NCBI RefSeq assembly: GCF_000003815.2 | Contig: NC_049992.1 | Coordinates: 9,983,407-10,047,406 of the forward strand | Direction of reading: 5' to 3' | DNA: 64,000 bases | DNA from: Branchiostoma floridae | Lineage: Eukaryota; Chordata; Leptocardii; Amphioxiformes; Branchiostomatidae | Shown: one piece after another, positions 1 through 12,770 of the stretch | Position numbering within the stretch: the first letter of the stretch is position 1 | Layout of the letters: each line of letters begins with the position of its first letter | Position numbers and translations under genes: made by a program | The notes under the pieces: generated by a model | Seen by the model: only the letters and a program-made list of their open reading frames with translations | What the model was told of the DNA's origin: nothing | Databases searched by the model: none

Positions 1-1770
1 CAAAATCAACAGCAATGCAGATGTTCTATCCCATTTGATTTATCATTTGAAGCTCAGCTAAGATGACTTGAGCACGCTCCAAGCTTGCACTACATAAGCC
101 ATTGGTTGTATGAAGGATACATATCATTCGCTTAAAAGCGCTGTTAGGCCTTTTTCTAACGTATCAAGTGCATGGCAGAACACGAGTCCGCTCTTTACAG
201 CCTCTCTGTGAGTTGCAGTACGCGGACCTCTCACGTTCGGGCATCATAAAGTGCCATACAGAAACACACTACGGGCTCACCAGTAACACATACTGAAAAG
301 CCGGCTAAATCTTTGAATCCCTTATTCACATGGGTAGGGAGATTGATTTCAGTTTCGCCCGTTGTATGACGGAATACTTTGTGACATTGTTACTTGAAAC
401 ATATTTCCAATAGACAAGAAGCTTGAAGCGTTGCTCTTATTAGCATAAGCTGCTAATTGTCGTATCGACCGACGGTAGTCCCAAGTCCCATAACAATTAT
501 TAGCTTATCATATCATCAATAATTTTCGTTTCTGTATCCCATCTCCCTCTTCCATGTCCCCCAACACTTGGGACATCCTGAAATACGTACAATGCCCACC
601 TGATTCTATTGACATTTAATTTCGATGATCATCTTAGCTGAACTCCGGGAGTCCTGCGTATTGCCATCTTACCAGGGATTATGTGTTACTCGGAATTCAA
701 AGCGCAAACCTCGCATTCTTGTTAGCTGGGGGAAATCTGTATTGATGTCGACGGGTTTTGCTCCTACTTAATAGATCAATACTTCCATATTTACGGGTGT
801 TTCCACCGTGAATTCCTTTTTGAGTCAACTTTGAGAACGTTGTGTTATTGAATAGATGGGTTGTGATCGGGCTTATGGTTGTAAAAACTAAGGGCGTCAA
901 AACTGATAAGTTTTTTTCAGTTCTGGTCGGAATTGGTGGTAGACAAAGGAAAGTACGGAAGTATGTTATTGATTTTAGATTATGCGGGGTCGTGGCCCTT
1001 TTACAGCTGTTGAGCAAATCAAAATGGATAGCGAGTAAAACGGGGCCTGACTGGATCCGGTGAGGATCGAACAAAGTTTTCTTTACTTAAGAGATACCCT
1101 GGGACAACGTATCGATCATTCTATTAGCATGCACAACAGCTTTGTGTACTTAGTGTAGAAGGGATTATACACAGGCTGTGGGACTAACTGAGTTAGAAAT
1201 GCGGCTGTTTTTGTTTCTACTACTCTTTTAAAAGCCAGGTTTGAGTTGCTGAATTGATGATTTTTAACCGTTTGGAATGTTCTACACACAAAACTGATGA
1301 GTTCATCTCGAGTCACAGGCTTTACGGATGGTGAGTTAATCTCAAACTGCAGACTCCAGAGATATCCTCGCCAATACACCAGGAGACTGGGAGTCTCGCA
1401 ACTATTCCGTTCCTCATTGTATGTCTCTAAGACCTTGAGCCGTCGATCTTGTTAAAGCTTTAAAAAAACTTTCGCGATTGATTTTCTTTTCACCTCCGCT
1501 CATGAAGCCGGGCACATCAGTGAAAGGATCAGGGCTTTCATGGGATGATGAGGGCTCCAACTGCGCGCAATCTCACCTTTAACTGCGCGTGTGTGTTTTT
1601 CTCGAAAAGATATTGGTGTTGGTCCATGTTTCCCATGGTTTTGTCGATTGTTGCGTGCATCGGAGTAAAATTGTTTTCAGAATCAATCGATCACAACCAA
1701 GGAGTATGCACTTGGTAACTTGCTGTAAGAATCGGTGACTCTGCTGTTACTTGGTAAACGTAGAACTTAT
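1..1770. other. no gene recognised
   Basis: No exon, RNA gene or clear repeat is recognisable on either strand. Open frames are short (up to about 125 codons), have no family resemblance I can name and do not form a splice-consistent series. Base composition is that of unremarkable intergenic DNA. Confidence 0.5.
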
Positions 1771-2195
1771 TGATTTATCTATTAATTTGCAAATCCATGC
1801 CCGTGGGCTAATTGCAAGGGTACAGACAGTAAAAAGTAAGTGTCGATTCTATACAGCTGTCAATATGCATGATTCTACATTCTTTACTGGGAGGTTTGAC
1901 TTCTTCTTTGGAGGCAATGGCTGATGAAAAGATTTTAATGATTAGTGGGTTCTGTGATTTTAACAGGAATGTAGTTTTTTGGAGGTCTACTAGCTGGTGA
2001 AAGGTTGGAAATATTGTTTAATTGTGTCATAATTCTGTTTCTTTCATCCTCATAATGGGGACAGTTACATATAAAATGCATTTCATCTTCCACTGCATCC
2101 ATCGCACAGTATTTGCACAATCTATCTTGAACTGACAACGTTTTATAACAACCCTTTTCTGTCTCTAGTGGGTGAGCACTGGTTCTTATAGGACA
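1771..2195 (-). mobile_element. LINE 3' fragment (C-terminal zinc-knuckle region plus 3' UTR)
   Basis: Read on the minus strand, about 2190 to 1935 encodes a C-x2-C ... H-x4-C pattern (RLCKYC, then DEMHFICNCPHY) of the kind found at the C-terminus of many non-LTR retrotransposon ORF2 proteins. The open frame continues upstream of the first ATG as a protein-like stretch, as expected of a 5'-truncated copy. The following 3' UTR ends near 1775 in a sequence (TTGCAAAT then CATGCCC on the plus strand) that recurs at 36,745-36,795 and 53,776-53,990 in the same orientation, so these are three truncated copies of one family. No catalytic domain remains. The clade (CR1/RTE-like) is uncertain. Confidence 0.65.
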
Positions 2196-5100
2196 ATACG
2201 TTTATATCATTGAAGCCTGTGGCGTCATAGCAAAGGAACAAAGGTGTGTCATATTTCACTGTAAATTTGCATGTAGAAGTTCTGCTTATTCAGGCGAAAC
2301 CAAGGCCACACGTGCCGACATAAAAGATGGCCTCACATTTTACACCCCCCAATCATTGCACATCTGGAAACGTTCCATCTCACCAAACACTGGGCATCAT
2401 TAAACTAGAGCTAGGGCCCCGCGCCTTGTTATAAAGATTCGGACAAATGACCATTCACTTTTATGAGTTAGCAGCTGCGCAAAGTCTGCTGAACCTGAAA
2501 AACCGTGGCTTGGAGCCAAACCGTGGAACCGATGTGAGTAGGGAGAGACTGAAATCATGTGGGACGAAGCTTTTATCAAGCTCCTTGGTGGGACCTAGCA
2601 AAGATCCAATCATCAAAACTTTAATTTGGTTTAGATGCAGTGGTATTGTTGGCATTGCCCATCACTTTTGTTGAAAAGGACTGACGACGTTGGCGCTACG
2701 TTGCTACTGACATATTTCTCTGCTGTGTGAAACCGTAAGACCTTGGACGACAGCCTAGCTAAAGTACGTCAAACGTATTTTACTAAACATCAGCAGTACA
2801 TGTGTAATCTGTTACACGAGAACATATTGTGTTCCTTACTCGTTTAGAATAACATCATTCAGAATGTTCTTTGTAATATACTAAGACAGAGACGTGTTGC
2901 TGTCTGACTATCGTGACAAATTTGGAGGTTTTCACAACTTACCGAAGGTTCTGCCCATTTTTTCCAAAGCAAATTTAAAATGAATTTCACTTTGTCATGG
3001 GGCGCTCCAGATATAATATGTTACGCAATGAGTTATTCACATCCCTATATCTAAATACTACAGATTTCAAGAAGTAGATTTGACAATGTCTTTACATCCG
3101 ACAGCTCTCATAATACTAAGATAGGTAAATACATAAAAGATTGTTTTGTAATAAGAAAAGATAGTAGCACTCATGTCTAGCCTCATGCCTGATTGTATGG
3201 AGCTTATGCTATATTTTGTAGTTAGTAGGGTATTAACATTTATTCTGTATCCACCTTGTTGTAGTTTATAGTTGACCATACAAAAGTCACAGTACTTTTT
3301 GTCGTGTCAATAAATAAAGCTTGATTGTTTGACTGTCTTTCTCCAACCCAGGGGACATATAAACTTTGTATTCCAGTATGAGGATTGTGATACAATCAAA
3401 AGACCCTATCATTTAGCTTCTGTATTACGGACACTGATAACGCACAGCTGACAACAGGCGAAGCGGCAAACCTTCAGGGAGCTCCAGAACGTTGAGAACC
3501 GCGTCCCCTGAGTCGCTACCGTTGATTGGCCCAATCTCAGCGCCCATGCAGCCCGACGCATCAATCAATCCGCGTAGCCGCGTAAATGAGCCTGTTAATT
3601 CCTTAATATCTCTCATATCTCTCCATGGACAAGGAGGGTATTTGCTTTTAAAGTTTTAAACTCCGCTTTAAAACAGAAGTTTAAAAGTGAAGACCTTATA
3701 TTGTTTCGAATCGACATCTGTAATAAAAGAAGACACTAACTTAGAGTTAGGAGGAATGTCCACCAAGTTGGAAATACATGTCATGTATCGGTACAAAAAT
3801 CTATAGTTAATACTGCATTCCAGGAAGTATTCTTTATTAGTCTTCCTTTCTTCTTGACCACAAAGTTTTAGAAGTTTGAGTTTCTTTCCTTCTTCAGCAC
3901 GCTACTTTCTTTTTGGTTCTGCGCTATTTTTTTACATGTTGTTGTTACGTGCATAGCAATCAATGACATCGAAACAGTGGACATGCAATTTGTCTCAAAT
4001 TACGGTTGTTAGAAAAAAAAGGGTCATTGAAAATCTATAAAAAGTGACTTGAAAAGCACTGAAGGGTGAAAGGCGCGGATAGAACGACTGCAATTGAGCG
4101 GCCTCACCCATGTTCAATCCCACCGGTGACACCCTTGGTGCTGAAATAACCATCCCTGGTCTCTACTTTAATCTGTGGCCGCGCCAACTCGTGTGTCAGC
4201 AGTGAGGCGGCGAGACGGGGCGTGAAATTGTACATCCGGGTATCAATTGGCCTGAGCCGTTATTTCACGGGCCAATGAACGTCCCTGGCAGCTCTCTGAC
4301 AGCGGCGTTCCACATATTTGAACGGGAAAATGGCGATGAGTCAGAAAAGTCAAACGGCGAGAAAGCGACCCAATCTATCTGCACAAAGACCCGTGTAATT
4401 GAAAAAAAAATGTTTCAACGTTTTATAAAACCGAAGAACTCTGTTAGTATTGGAAATAAAAGGAACGTTGCTTCTTCACCCGTAAAAGATGATATCTCGC
4501 CTGTAAGTCGTTGTCCGGCGTTTCTTTTGAAAACTTCCTTTATCTTTAGAAAAATCCCATGAAAGACGACATCCTGTTAACGACTATGTTTTGCGTCTTT
4601 CACATCACAAGAAGACTGACAGAACTTATGTGAACTTATGATTGGAGACTGAGATTTTTTCGGCATCTTCAACTCGTTCTTTCTCCCTATCGCAATTAGG
4701 TATCTCAAGCCAAAACCATTAGTGGCGAAACAAATGGGGAGGGGGGATTTTCTTAAGCACTCAGTTCTTGGGACCCAAATCCGTAAGGGGTACCTACATG
4801 AACACCAGAATGACTCTATGATTGCTTCTGGGACTTTGGGTTGGTTGATTAGAGACAGAATTAGCCATTTTGTGGGCAATCACGGTGTTTCAGGAACAGT
4901 TAGGTCCACCCGGAGGTAACATTAACAGAAGCCATGACTAGCCTGCTGTTCATTAGTGATCACTTTTATAGCACGATTTCTCCGTTTTTGCAAACCATAA
5001 CCGGGCCATTCGCAAGGGTTAACAGAGTAATTCAGCCATTGGGTGAAATTTGAAACATTTAAACTTTTCAGACGATAGCACATTTCCTTACTTGTTAATG

Positions 5101-6770
5101 CATAGGTATCAACTATGAGAAGCGGGAGAAATGTGAACTTTCCAACCCACGTCAATTTACAGTGAATTACCAAATTCACAGATACTTGCATCTATCTATT
5201 CTGCTGTTACACAAGCTATGACCATTATCACACAAAGACCGATTAGGATAAACAGACATTAATTCAGCAATGACAACGCTTGGAAATCGAGAGATTCTTC
5301 TATCCAAGCATGTAATAACAACGTTATTGCATCCGCAAGTCAGGAAGTCTTGTACGTTCTGTGGCACCATTGGCGTTACATGTGACAATGTGATGTATAG
5401 CCGCTCGGTGGAATTGGGGAAGATATTGAACATGAATGCAATGTTTTCAGCGGGGAAGTGCGTCATACATGGTATTGCAAATCCCGGTCAAATTTTGTAA
5501 TGGCCGAATCAACGACCGGCTGTCGGGATGGCTTACGCTGCGAATTCTTCATTCCAACATGGCACGTCATGTCAAGGTCATGGTAGAGATTTGGGTACAT
5601 TTCACACAGGCATGGTTTAAACCTGGTTTATGTGTGGGTATTAGGGACACGAAAAAGGGAGCAAACTACAGAAAGCTTGTGAACATTGTATGAATGAATG
5701 AATTATAATGGTTTATTCGATCATTGTGATCAGATAAAAAGTATCTAGCAGCCATGGGCTGAATTGCATCCTTTTTATACTTAAAATCATTGACTTGGCC
5801 AAATTGCAGCTTTACATTTAAACGGACTAATGACGATATTTGTATTCTTAAATTTAAAAATAAATACTATCTTAAAACAGATGGGTTTAAGCAGATAACT
5901 TAGTTTTCTCATACACAATGCGTGGCCATAGATGCAACTACGTATGTTGTTACTACGTATGTTGTTATACATATCTCTCCGATATGTTTCAACGAAAGTA
6001 TACATTAGTACGACATAGTTATAGTTATATTGAAATTATGCGCTAGAGGCAATGACAGCTAACGTAATAATAAAAATTCGTCTTAATACTTAATAATTAA
6101 AGGCTATTGTGTTTAACGGAGCGGTGGTCGGTTTGTAAACGTCAGGTTCTTAAAACTAAGAAGGCACAACCCTTTCACATAGATGTAATCATTTCATAAT
6201 GTTAGATGTATGCAGAAAAATGACATTTTGTGAATTACGACATTTCAGTGAGTGTAGAATTGTTTTCTATGATAAAGAAATATGACACTAATATCTCTTG
6301 TGACGCTGTAAGTTATGAGGCCTCATTGAACAATATCATGTCGTTCTATCATGAGAAAAAGTTATTGAATTTTAGCTATAAACGATGGCTCTTAACTTTA
6401 CGGCTAGGTAGTAGAATAAGTCACGCATTCATCATTTTACAGTGAACTTTATGTAATGGGAACCGTTATTCACGGGTGGGCAATTTGACACCAGATCCCG
6501 TATGTTTCACCTTTCCCAGGATAGAGACTTACACAGGACGCCGTAGATTTTATAATGATACGCAATAGATCAAGGCAAAGCAATTGAGATAAAAAAAGTA
6601 TTATGCTTTTATGCTTTTTATGCCGGGTCTTCTTCTTTTTCTTCCAGTTGAGGCAACCGCCTTAAGCTTGGTGAATATTATGTTGCCTATACATTCTGGA
6701 AAAATCACTGCGAGGTTGAGTCAGTGAGGACAAAAAATGGGATGTTGTAAGGGTTATGGAGGTACTATGG
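2196..6770. other. no gene recognised
   Basis: About 4.6 kb without a gene I can support. Open frames of 60-100 codons occur on both strands (for example 4275-4562 plus and 5270-5500 plus) but show no known domain, no signal peptide and no usable splice pattern. A tiny direct repeat (CTACGTATGTTGTT twice) sits at about 5938-5970. Nothing else is visible. Confidence 0.45.
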
Positions 6771-6777
6771 GGGGGAA

Positions 6778-7060
6778 CTATATCTGTAAATTGAAGTTGC
6801 CAAGAGCTACCTCTGCTGGCAGACTGTTCCACTCTTTAGCCGTTCCGGGAAATGAGGAATGTTGTCTATAACTGGTTCGGCTAGTGGTCAACCGGTAGCA
6901 AACTGAATGTGTACGTCTGTTACTCCTGGACTGCCGTTCACTGTACTCCTTCGATCATGTTGATGTCTTTGACTTTGGTTGTATGGGGGTCCCATACTGG
7001 ACAGGCGAATTCGAGAATTGACCGTACTAGCTATACTAGGGCATTGCAGGCCGTCTCTTT
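6778..7060 (-). pseudogene. degenerate LINE reverse transcriptase C-terminus
   Basis: Two short minus-strand pieces match the end of CR1-like reverse transcriptase ORFs. The upstream one reads VRSILEFACPVWDPHTTKV then KDINMIEGVQ and hits a stop. The downstream one, in another frame, reads SSFPGTAKEWNSLPAE and ends in a stop at 6778-6780. The patterns LEYA..VWDPHT...I..IE.VQ and FFPRT...WN.LP are typical of that region in non-LTR elements. A frameshift and stop separate the pieces, so this is a dead fragment. The catalytic motif is not present here. Confidence 0.65.
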
Positions 7061-7214
7061 GATTTTCTTTGATCTAACTTTAAGGTTATGTCTTAAAATC
7101 CAAGTACTTTGTTAGATTTGTTGAACATATTGGAGGTCACCCCTACTCTTCTCGATGATGTTTCAAGTTCCTTTACATTTCCGTTCAGAGGTTTGGCGCC
7201 TGGGACTAACGCCT

Positions 7215-7652
7215 GAAGCTCCCCCAAACACGAGACCATCGGCTTTACCTCCCCAGTACACACACATGCAGTCCATCCAGCCGCTAAAGGCCGGCTGTAT
7301 TGTGAGAAGTACGCACACCAGACAAGGTTAACGCTATCCACCAACGGTATCATCTCCCACTAATAACTGAAGCTCCCCCAAACAACAGAACCACCTCCCC
7401 AGTACACACACATGCAGTCCATCCAGCCGCTAAAGGCCGGCTGTATTGTGAGAAGTACGCACACCAGACAAGGTTAACGCTATCCACCAACGGTATCATC
7501 TCCCACTAATAACTGAAGCTCCCCCAAACAACAGAACCACCTCCCCAGTACACACACATGCAGTCCATCCAGCCGCTAAAGGCCGGCTGTATTGTGAGAA
7601 GTACGCACACCAGACAAGGTTAACGCTATCCACCAACGGTATCATCTCCCAC
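7215..7652. repeat. 146-bp tandem repeat, three copies
   Basis: Nearly identical units lie at 7361-7506 and 7507-7652 (period 146 bp), preceded by a more diverged copy from about 7215. Each contains the same inner blocks (GAAGCTCCCCCAAAC, CCAGCCGCTAAAGGCCGGC, GGTATCATCTCCCACT). The inner CCGCTAAAGGCCGGC stretch can fold on itself. The last two copies are almost identical, implying recent expansion. The array lies beside the decayed LINE fragment at 6778-7060 and may have grown from repeat sequence. Short open frames through it are a by-product of the repetition. Confidence 0.85.
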
Positions 7653-8578
7653 TTAGCACCGGTCACGGCCTCTCTACTGCACTGATTACACCCCAATCGA
7701 ACCCGACGCCAGCAAATTGGGGGTAGGCGCCATTTTCCCCGGATATCGCTTCCCCATTAAATCCTGGTTGCGGAGCTGCAGAGGTCTATAGTCTTAATGT
7801 ATCACAACTATGATACGGTTTGACTTTCGCCGGAGTCTGGCTTGCCTCCAACGTTCAAACCACTGTCTGTTCTAAGATCAACTGTGACTTCTATCATGGA
7901 GGGATCGAGATTTGTAGCATAATAAAGTTATATATATAATGCTCAGCGTCTCACCAGGCAAATACAATTTGTGTCAGCTTACCGAGAAGAGTTATTCGTC
8001 ATCCACTGTAACGACTAAGACTGAAATTGTTTCTTCATCTAAAGGTTGACTTTTAGATAATAATAGATAAAATTCATTCACTATACGATACCATAAAGAA
8101 TACATCACAACGCGTTGTAATGATACATTTAGGGATTGCAGATGAGAGTGGATGCTGCGGTCATAGATCATGGTAGAGACAATTTACTATGCATTTCGTC
8201 ATAAAGAATACATCGCAACCTGTTGTAACGATACATTTTTAGGCATTACAGATGAAAGTGGATGCTGTGAATGCGACTAGGTTGTATTTCTATACACAAA
8301 GTTGTGACAAAAATGTGAGTTTTCCACTAGAAGATAAAAACACATATTGATGCGTGGTAACAAGGATGAAAGTTTGACAGAACTCTTGCTTGGCGATTTG
8401 ACGTGCACATCCAAAGTTTGGTACCAGAGCAGTATTGTGTGTGGAAATATTGCATTCCACGCTGATGCCAAGATTACTGGTGCTTTTTAACATGCGTTGA
8501 CAAAACCAAGAGACCGTAGCTAGCTTCAGACCTGGTGCGGTCGATCCCTATATCTAACGATCTCCAGTCTTCTCAGTA
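7653..8578. other. no gene; small direct duplication inside
   Basis: No coding evidence. About 8092-8158 and 8201-8268 are diverged direct copies of one segment (CATAAAGAATACATC, TTGTAA.GATACATTT, AGTGGATGCTG), about 110 bp apart, which looks like an old local duplication. The rest shows nothing recognisable. Confidence 0.6.
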
Positions 8579-8804
8579 AAGGCGGACTTTCACTGCACTT
8601 GGGGCAGCGGTGCGGCACTGCGGGGTTCGTTCACTACGGCACTATTTTGGTATTTTTCGCAATTTTTGATAATTTAGATATCGCGTAATACGTAAACTTA
8701 TGACGTGAAAGTATGACTTAGAAGACAACAAAATGCACAAAAATATACATCTACGAACCCCGCAGTGCCGCACCGGTGCCCCATGTGCAGTGAGAGTGCA
8801 CCTT
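8579..8804. mobile_element. foldback/MITE element, family A copy 1
   Basis: Long terminal inverted repeats: the left end has CACTGCACTTGGGGCAGCGG then GTGCGGCACTGCGGGGTTCG and the right end carries the reverse complement (CGAACCCCGCAGTGCCGCAC then CGGTGCCCC). Other copies at 15,279-15,532 and 36,161-36,404 share the ends and the AT-rich centre (GTAATACGTA, AGTATGACTTAGAAGAC). There is no coding capacity, so this is a non-autonomous DNA-transposon family of about 225-255 bp. The superfamily is not identified. Confidence 0.8.
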
Positions 8805-10786
8805 AAGCCTACCTACCCCCCCCCCCCCCCCCATACACATACACAAAGAAACATCAGTAGAGAGAGAGTGAGTCTGGACTTTTCCCTTTAGTACGGATGT
8901 AATTTAGCGGGAAATCGTCTGAGGGAGACGCAAAGCAGGCATTCATCATTCGGGGAATTCTTTCTCTTCCTCCGCAGTGCCGATTATGGAGAAAAGCGAA
9001 AATCGAAGAGAAAACATCGTCATGGAGAGCAAGTAAAAGATTAGTAGCACCGAGACGCGCTCTTTTTGAGGCGTTAGAAGTCAAGTTCAAACGTAATGGG
9101 TCCCAGGCGGCATCTGGTCCATTAGATTGCAGGAGAATATTTATAGCGCTATGCATCCCTAATGGAGGTAGGGTGGGCTTGTAACATCAGTTCAGCGCAA
9201 ATTGCGAACACTCTTACCCGTTAGGGTCTAGGTGTAGCCGATAACGGATCGGACGTTGCACTCAGGGACTCTGGTCTTTTGAGGGAGGGTACAATCCTAG
9301 CGTCAAACAGTCGTGATGTATTGGCCACTGCACAGAAAAAACCTGGTGGTCATCTGCACTGACTGGGTTGAAATAGCGGGCTGTATAAAGATCAGAAGTC
9401 ATTTGCTCGAAATTGTGCCGGGCTCTCCTCTCGCCCGGAAGGAAGATCGAGAGTAGTAAACTGGGCCCATTTCGAGCGAGGCTTAGCCTACTTAGCTTAG
9501 TAGCTCAGTAGGTGTTTAGCCTTACATCACACAGATATTCGTTTGAAACTCTTTGAAACTCAAACTTTGTTGGTATTGCAAAAGATTTCTGCTATTCATA
9601 TACTTATCAAAGCATAGCCTAGGGTGCAATGGAAACACTCTCTATTATCCAATTAACACGTAAACGTATAACACGATGCGCTTTTTTGGCATCACTATCG
9701 CTCTGTCATGCTATCTAGACTATCTATATGTATCAATTAGAAGTAATAGTGAACTTTTATTGAAAGGTAGAATAAGTATGCCCTCGATTACATAATGGAA
9801 AGCGTGTGTATTGCGGTGCCAGTTGGCTCGCTGCCCGCCTGCCGAATGTGTCAGGAATCACTGCAGTGTGAGAAGTGACGGAGCGACTCGTACAGTGGGA
9901 GCAGGTGGCAAAAATAAAAGGGAGAGTAACTTCCGACAGGCTATCCATTTTACCAACCGTATTTCATTTATTTTGCTTGGTATCACTCATGTTCATTAAC
10001 TCAATCAATCTCCTGTCCTTGGGGGAGATTCTCCGTGTAGAGATGTCATCTGGACAACTTCGTTAAAGGTGTGTTTTGTGGTATGAAAATGACTGCATCT
10101 AATGTGTTAAACCTTTCTTTTCAACACAATATGGTGGATTTTGAAAAGCCTAGACGTATGGTATGGAAGGAAGTTGCTTTGAGTTTCACAAGTTGTGAAA
10201 AAAAAATGTTGAAAAACAAAACCACTGTACGTGTCATCAGCTTCATACTAATGAACACAATATATGCTGGGATCTTCACTGCTGTTCAAGCCATTCCAAA
10301 AGTCCGTGATGAGACTCCGGAATTGTTTGCATAAGCAGACAACATCTCTCAATTAAACGCAAAGCCCCTGGTCCCAGCACACTTAAATGTCGCACACACT
10401 GGGACGCCGTCGCACTGCCTGCTCTCCGGTTGCGTTTGTATACCCATCTATCTTTGAACATTCGGCATGAGATAACCTAGGTGGCGGGGTGTAGCATGTC
10501 TCCATGGTAACAGTGACGTCATGGCAGAGTTAAGAACACCGGGAGGACGCGGCGATGCTTCTCAGAAGTCAAAGTACGCCGAAGGCGAAACGCAGAACGG
10601 GGGCAGAATATTGACCCCGCGACGAACCAGAGTCACCATCCTCAAAACCTTACAAGCAATTTTCCTGGAGGGGGCGCCATGTTGGATTTGCGAACAGCGA
10701 TCTGTTGACATGTGACGTCCGTGAAATACCAAATCCGCTCAGGATATTTGTAGCTGAGCATGCCCGCAGCCAGGATTTTGGTTGGG
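8805..10786. other. no gene recognised; homopolymer tract
   Basis: A run of about 15 C lies near 8818-8832, just outside the element at 8579-8804. Short open frames near 8854-9156, 9757-9999 and 10,071-10,334 have no recognisable domain. A CTTAG-rich stretch lies at about 9480-9520. Nothing else is supported. Confidence 0.45.
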
Positions 10787-11040
10787 GGGGGGGGGGGTCT
10801 TTCCAGTACTTGGGGGACCATCGAGCGCCGCCGGTGCGAGCTGCCTAAGGGGGTCCGAGGGCATGCTCCCTCGACAAAAATTGAAATCTTGACCCTCTGA
10901 AACGCTATTTCCTGCATTTTGACTCGCAAAATTTGCTGGAAGACTTAGCCAAGTTTAACGGAATTTCTATTAAAGATACACAAATTTTGCTGATAGACTC
11001 GCTTAAATTGAATGAAATTTTTATCAGTGAAACATGCCAG
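10787..11040 (+). repeat. dispersed repeat (poly-G then ATCTTGACCCTCTGAAACG family)
   Basis: After a G tract at about 10,784-10,798 the sequence contains GAAATCTTGACCCTCTGAAA, TTTCCTGCATTTTGA and GCAAAATTTGCTGG. The same blocks recur several times inside 43,740-44,520 and, in reverse orientation, near 55,080-55,210. It is a dispersed repeat without coding capacity that I cannot assign to a named class. Confidence 0.65.
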
Positions 11041-11968
11041 TCAGTCCGCCTATGAAAAAAGGCTTGTACTGTGAAAAGTGGACATTTGAGCGTGTAAAAG
11101 TGGACCTTTTGGCGTGTGGGGGTACAAACATCACATTAAAAAAATCCTACTGTAGATTTCCGCTGAATGATGTAACACCAAGGTCTCGCCATTAGCCGCT
11201 TGTGACGCATTTCCTCCCTGACATATGTCCACTATCGATCCTTCTTGCCTTTATTTACGTACATCTGAAACCTTGACAGTGCGTTTTGTACTTTACTTTC
11301 CAATATAACGACATATTGGTCAGCAAATGGCACTACCACGTTTGATAAATAGTTGACCAACTTTTTTTCACACACGCCGGTCCTTGGCGGCAAGGCTCCA
11401 ATAAAATGCCACATTTTGAAGTCAGGTCCTAACACGGAATATTTCACGCTTTGAGAAATGACTTAATACCCCTTATCTTCTGCAAGGCTTCCCAGTCCCC
11501 CGCGTATCACCGCGCTATACATTATAATGTTATCTGCGACTAGAAATAACCTCGCTGAGATAAACGTGTGATTGAAAGGCGGTGGAGAAGAGGAGATAAG
11601 GTGAGATGGAGAGGGATCTGATTAAGATCCGTGGAGAATCTCTCTGGTGAGTTTTTTTTTTCATTGTCTGAATGAGTTATGTGTCGGCAAACTTTAATCC
11701 AGTTCTATTAATGGTGATATAAGTTGTAAACTTTTCAACTAGAACGCTTGAACGTCCATCCTTCTCTGTCCACTTGTTACCTGTAGTAGCCTGCCGAGCC
11801 CCGTGGGGCCACAGTTTTATGCACTTAGCTCGGGAAAGACGTTACATCTTCATATCCGGACCCATTTGCAGACATTCACCGGGGCTGTGCTGTAAGCTAC
11901 GGGGAAGGGCTTACCACGCACGGCTTTATTGGATAGTAGCTGTGATTGATTAATCTTATATATCAGCG
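11041..11968. other. no gene recognised
   Basis: No exon, RNA gene or clear repeat was found. The G+C rises toward the minisatellite that starts near 11,990. Confidence 0.45.
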
Positions 11969-11988
11969 TTGAGTAGAGCGGGGACAGG

Positions 11989-12770
11989 TGACCTCGGGAT
12001 CAAGACGGGACTGTGGGATCGTACCGGACCTCCCCGCTGTGCACCGAGACGGGACCGCACCGGGACCTCTCCGCTGTGCACCGAGACGGGACTAGTATTT
12101 TGGGACCGTACCGGGACCTCCCCGCTGTGCCCCGAGGCGGGACCGTGGGACCGTACCGGGACCTCTCCGCTGTGCACCGAGACGGGACTAGTATTGTGGG
12201 ACCGTAACAGGATCCGGACCTCATCGCTCTGCACCGAGACGGGACTGTGGTATCGTACCGGGACCTCTCCGCTGTGCACCGAGACGGGACTAGTATTGTG
12301 GGACCGTAACAGGACATCATCGCTCTGCACCGAGACGGGACCGTGGGACCGTATCGGGACCTCCCCGCTGTGCACCGAGACGGGACCGTGGAACCGTGGG
12401 ACGGTACCGGGACCTCATCGCTCTGCACCGAGACGGGACCGTGGAACCGTGGGACCGTACCGGGACCTCTCCGCTGTGCACCGAGACGGGACCGTGGAAC
12501 CGTGGGACCGTACCGGGCCCTCATCGCTCTGTACCGAGACGGGACCGTGGGACCGTACCGGGACCCTCCGCTGTGCACCGAGACGGGACCGTGGGACCGC
12601 ACCGGGACCTCTCCGCTGTGCACCGAGACGGGACTAGTATTTTGGGACCGTACCGGGACCTCCCCGCTGTGCATCGAACCAGGACCGTGGGACCGAACCG
12701 GGACCTTCCCGCGGTGCACTGGCGAACTTTCACAGGGGACCGTGGGACCGTCCCTGGACCTCCCTGCATT
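11989..12770. repeat. GC-rich minisatellite with 45-53 bp units
   Basis: About 15 units built from a constant core (CCGCTGTGCACCGAGACGGG or its variant CATCGCTCTGCACCGAGAC) joined by three alternating linkers: a short one (GACCGTGGGACCGTACC), one with GACTAGTATTTTGGGACC, and one with GACCGTGGAACCGTGGGACC. Unit length therefore alternates at about 45, 51 and 53 bp, a variant-repeat pattern. The array lacks stops in several frames on both strands, which produces long apparent ORFs made only of the repeat. Units decay at the right edge (about 12,670-12,770). I regard it as non-coding. Confidence 0.9.

Noticed and set aside
4275..4562. 95-codon ORF as a small gene
   Set aside because: No recognisable similarity and low-complexity Lys/Ser content; no supporting context.
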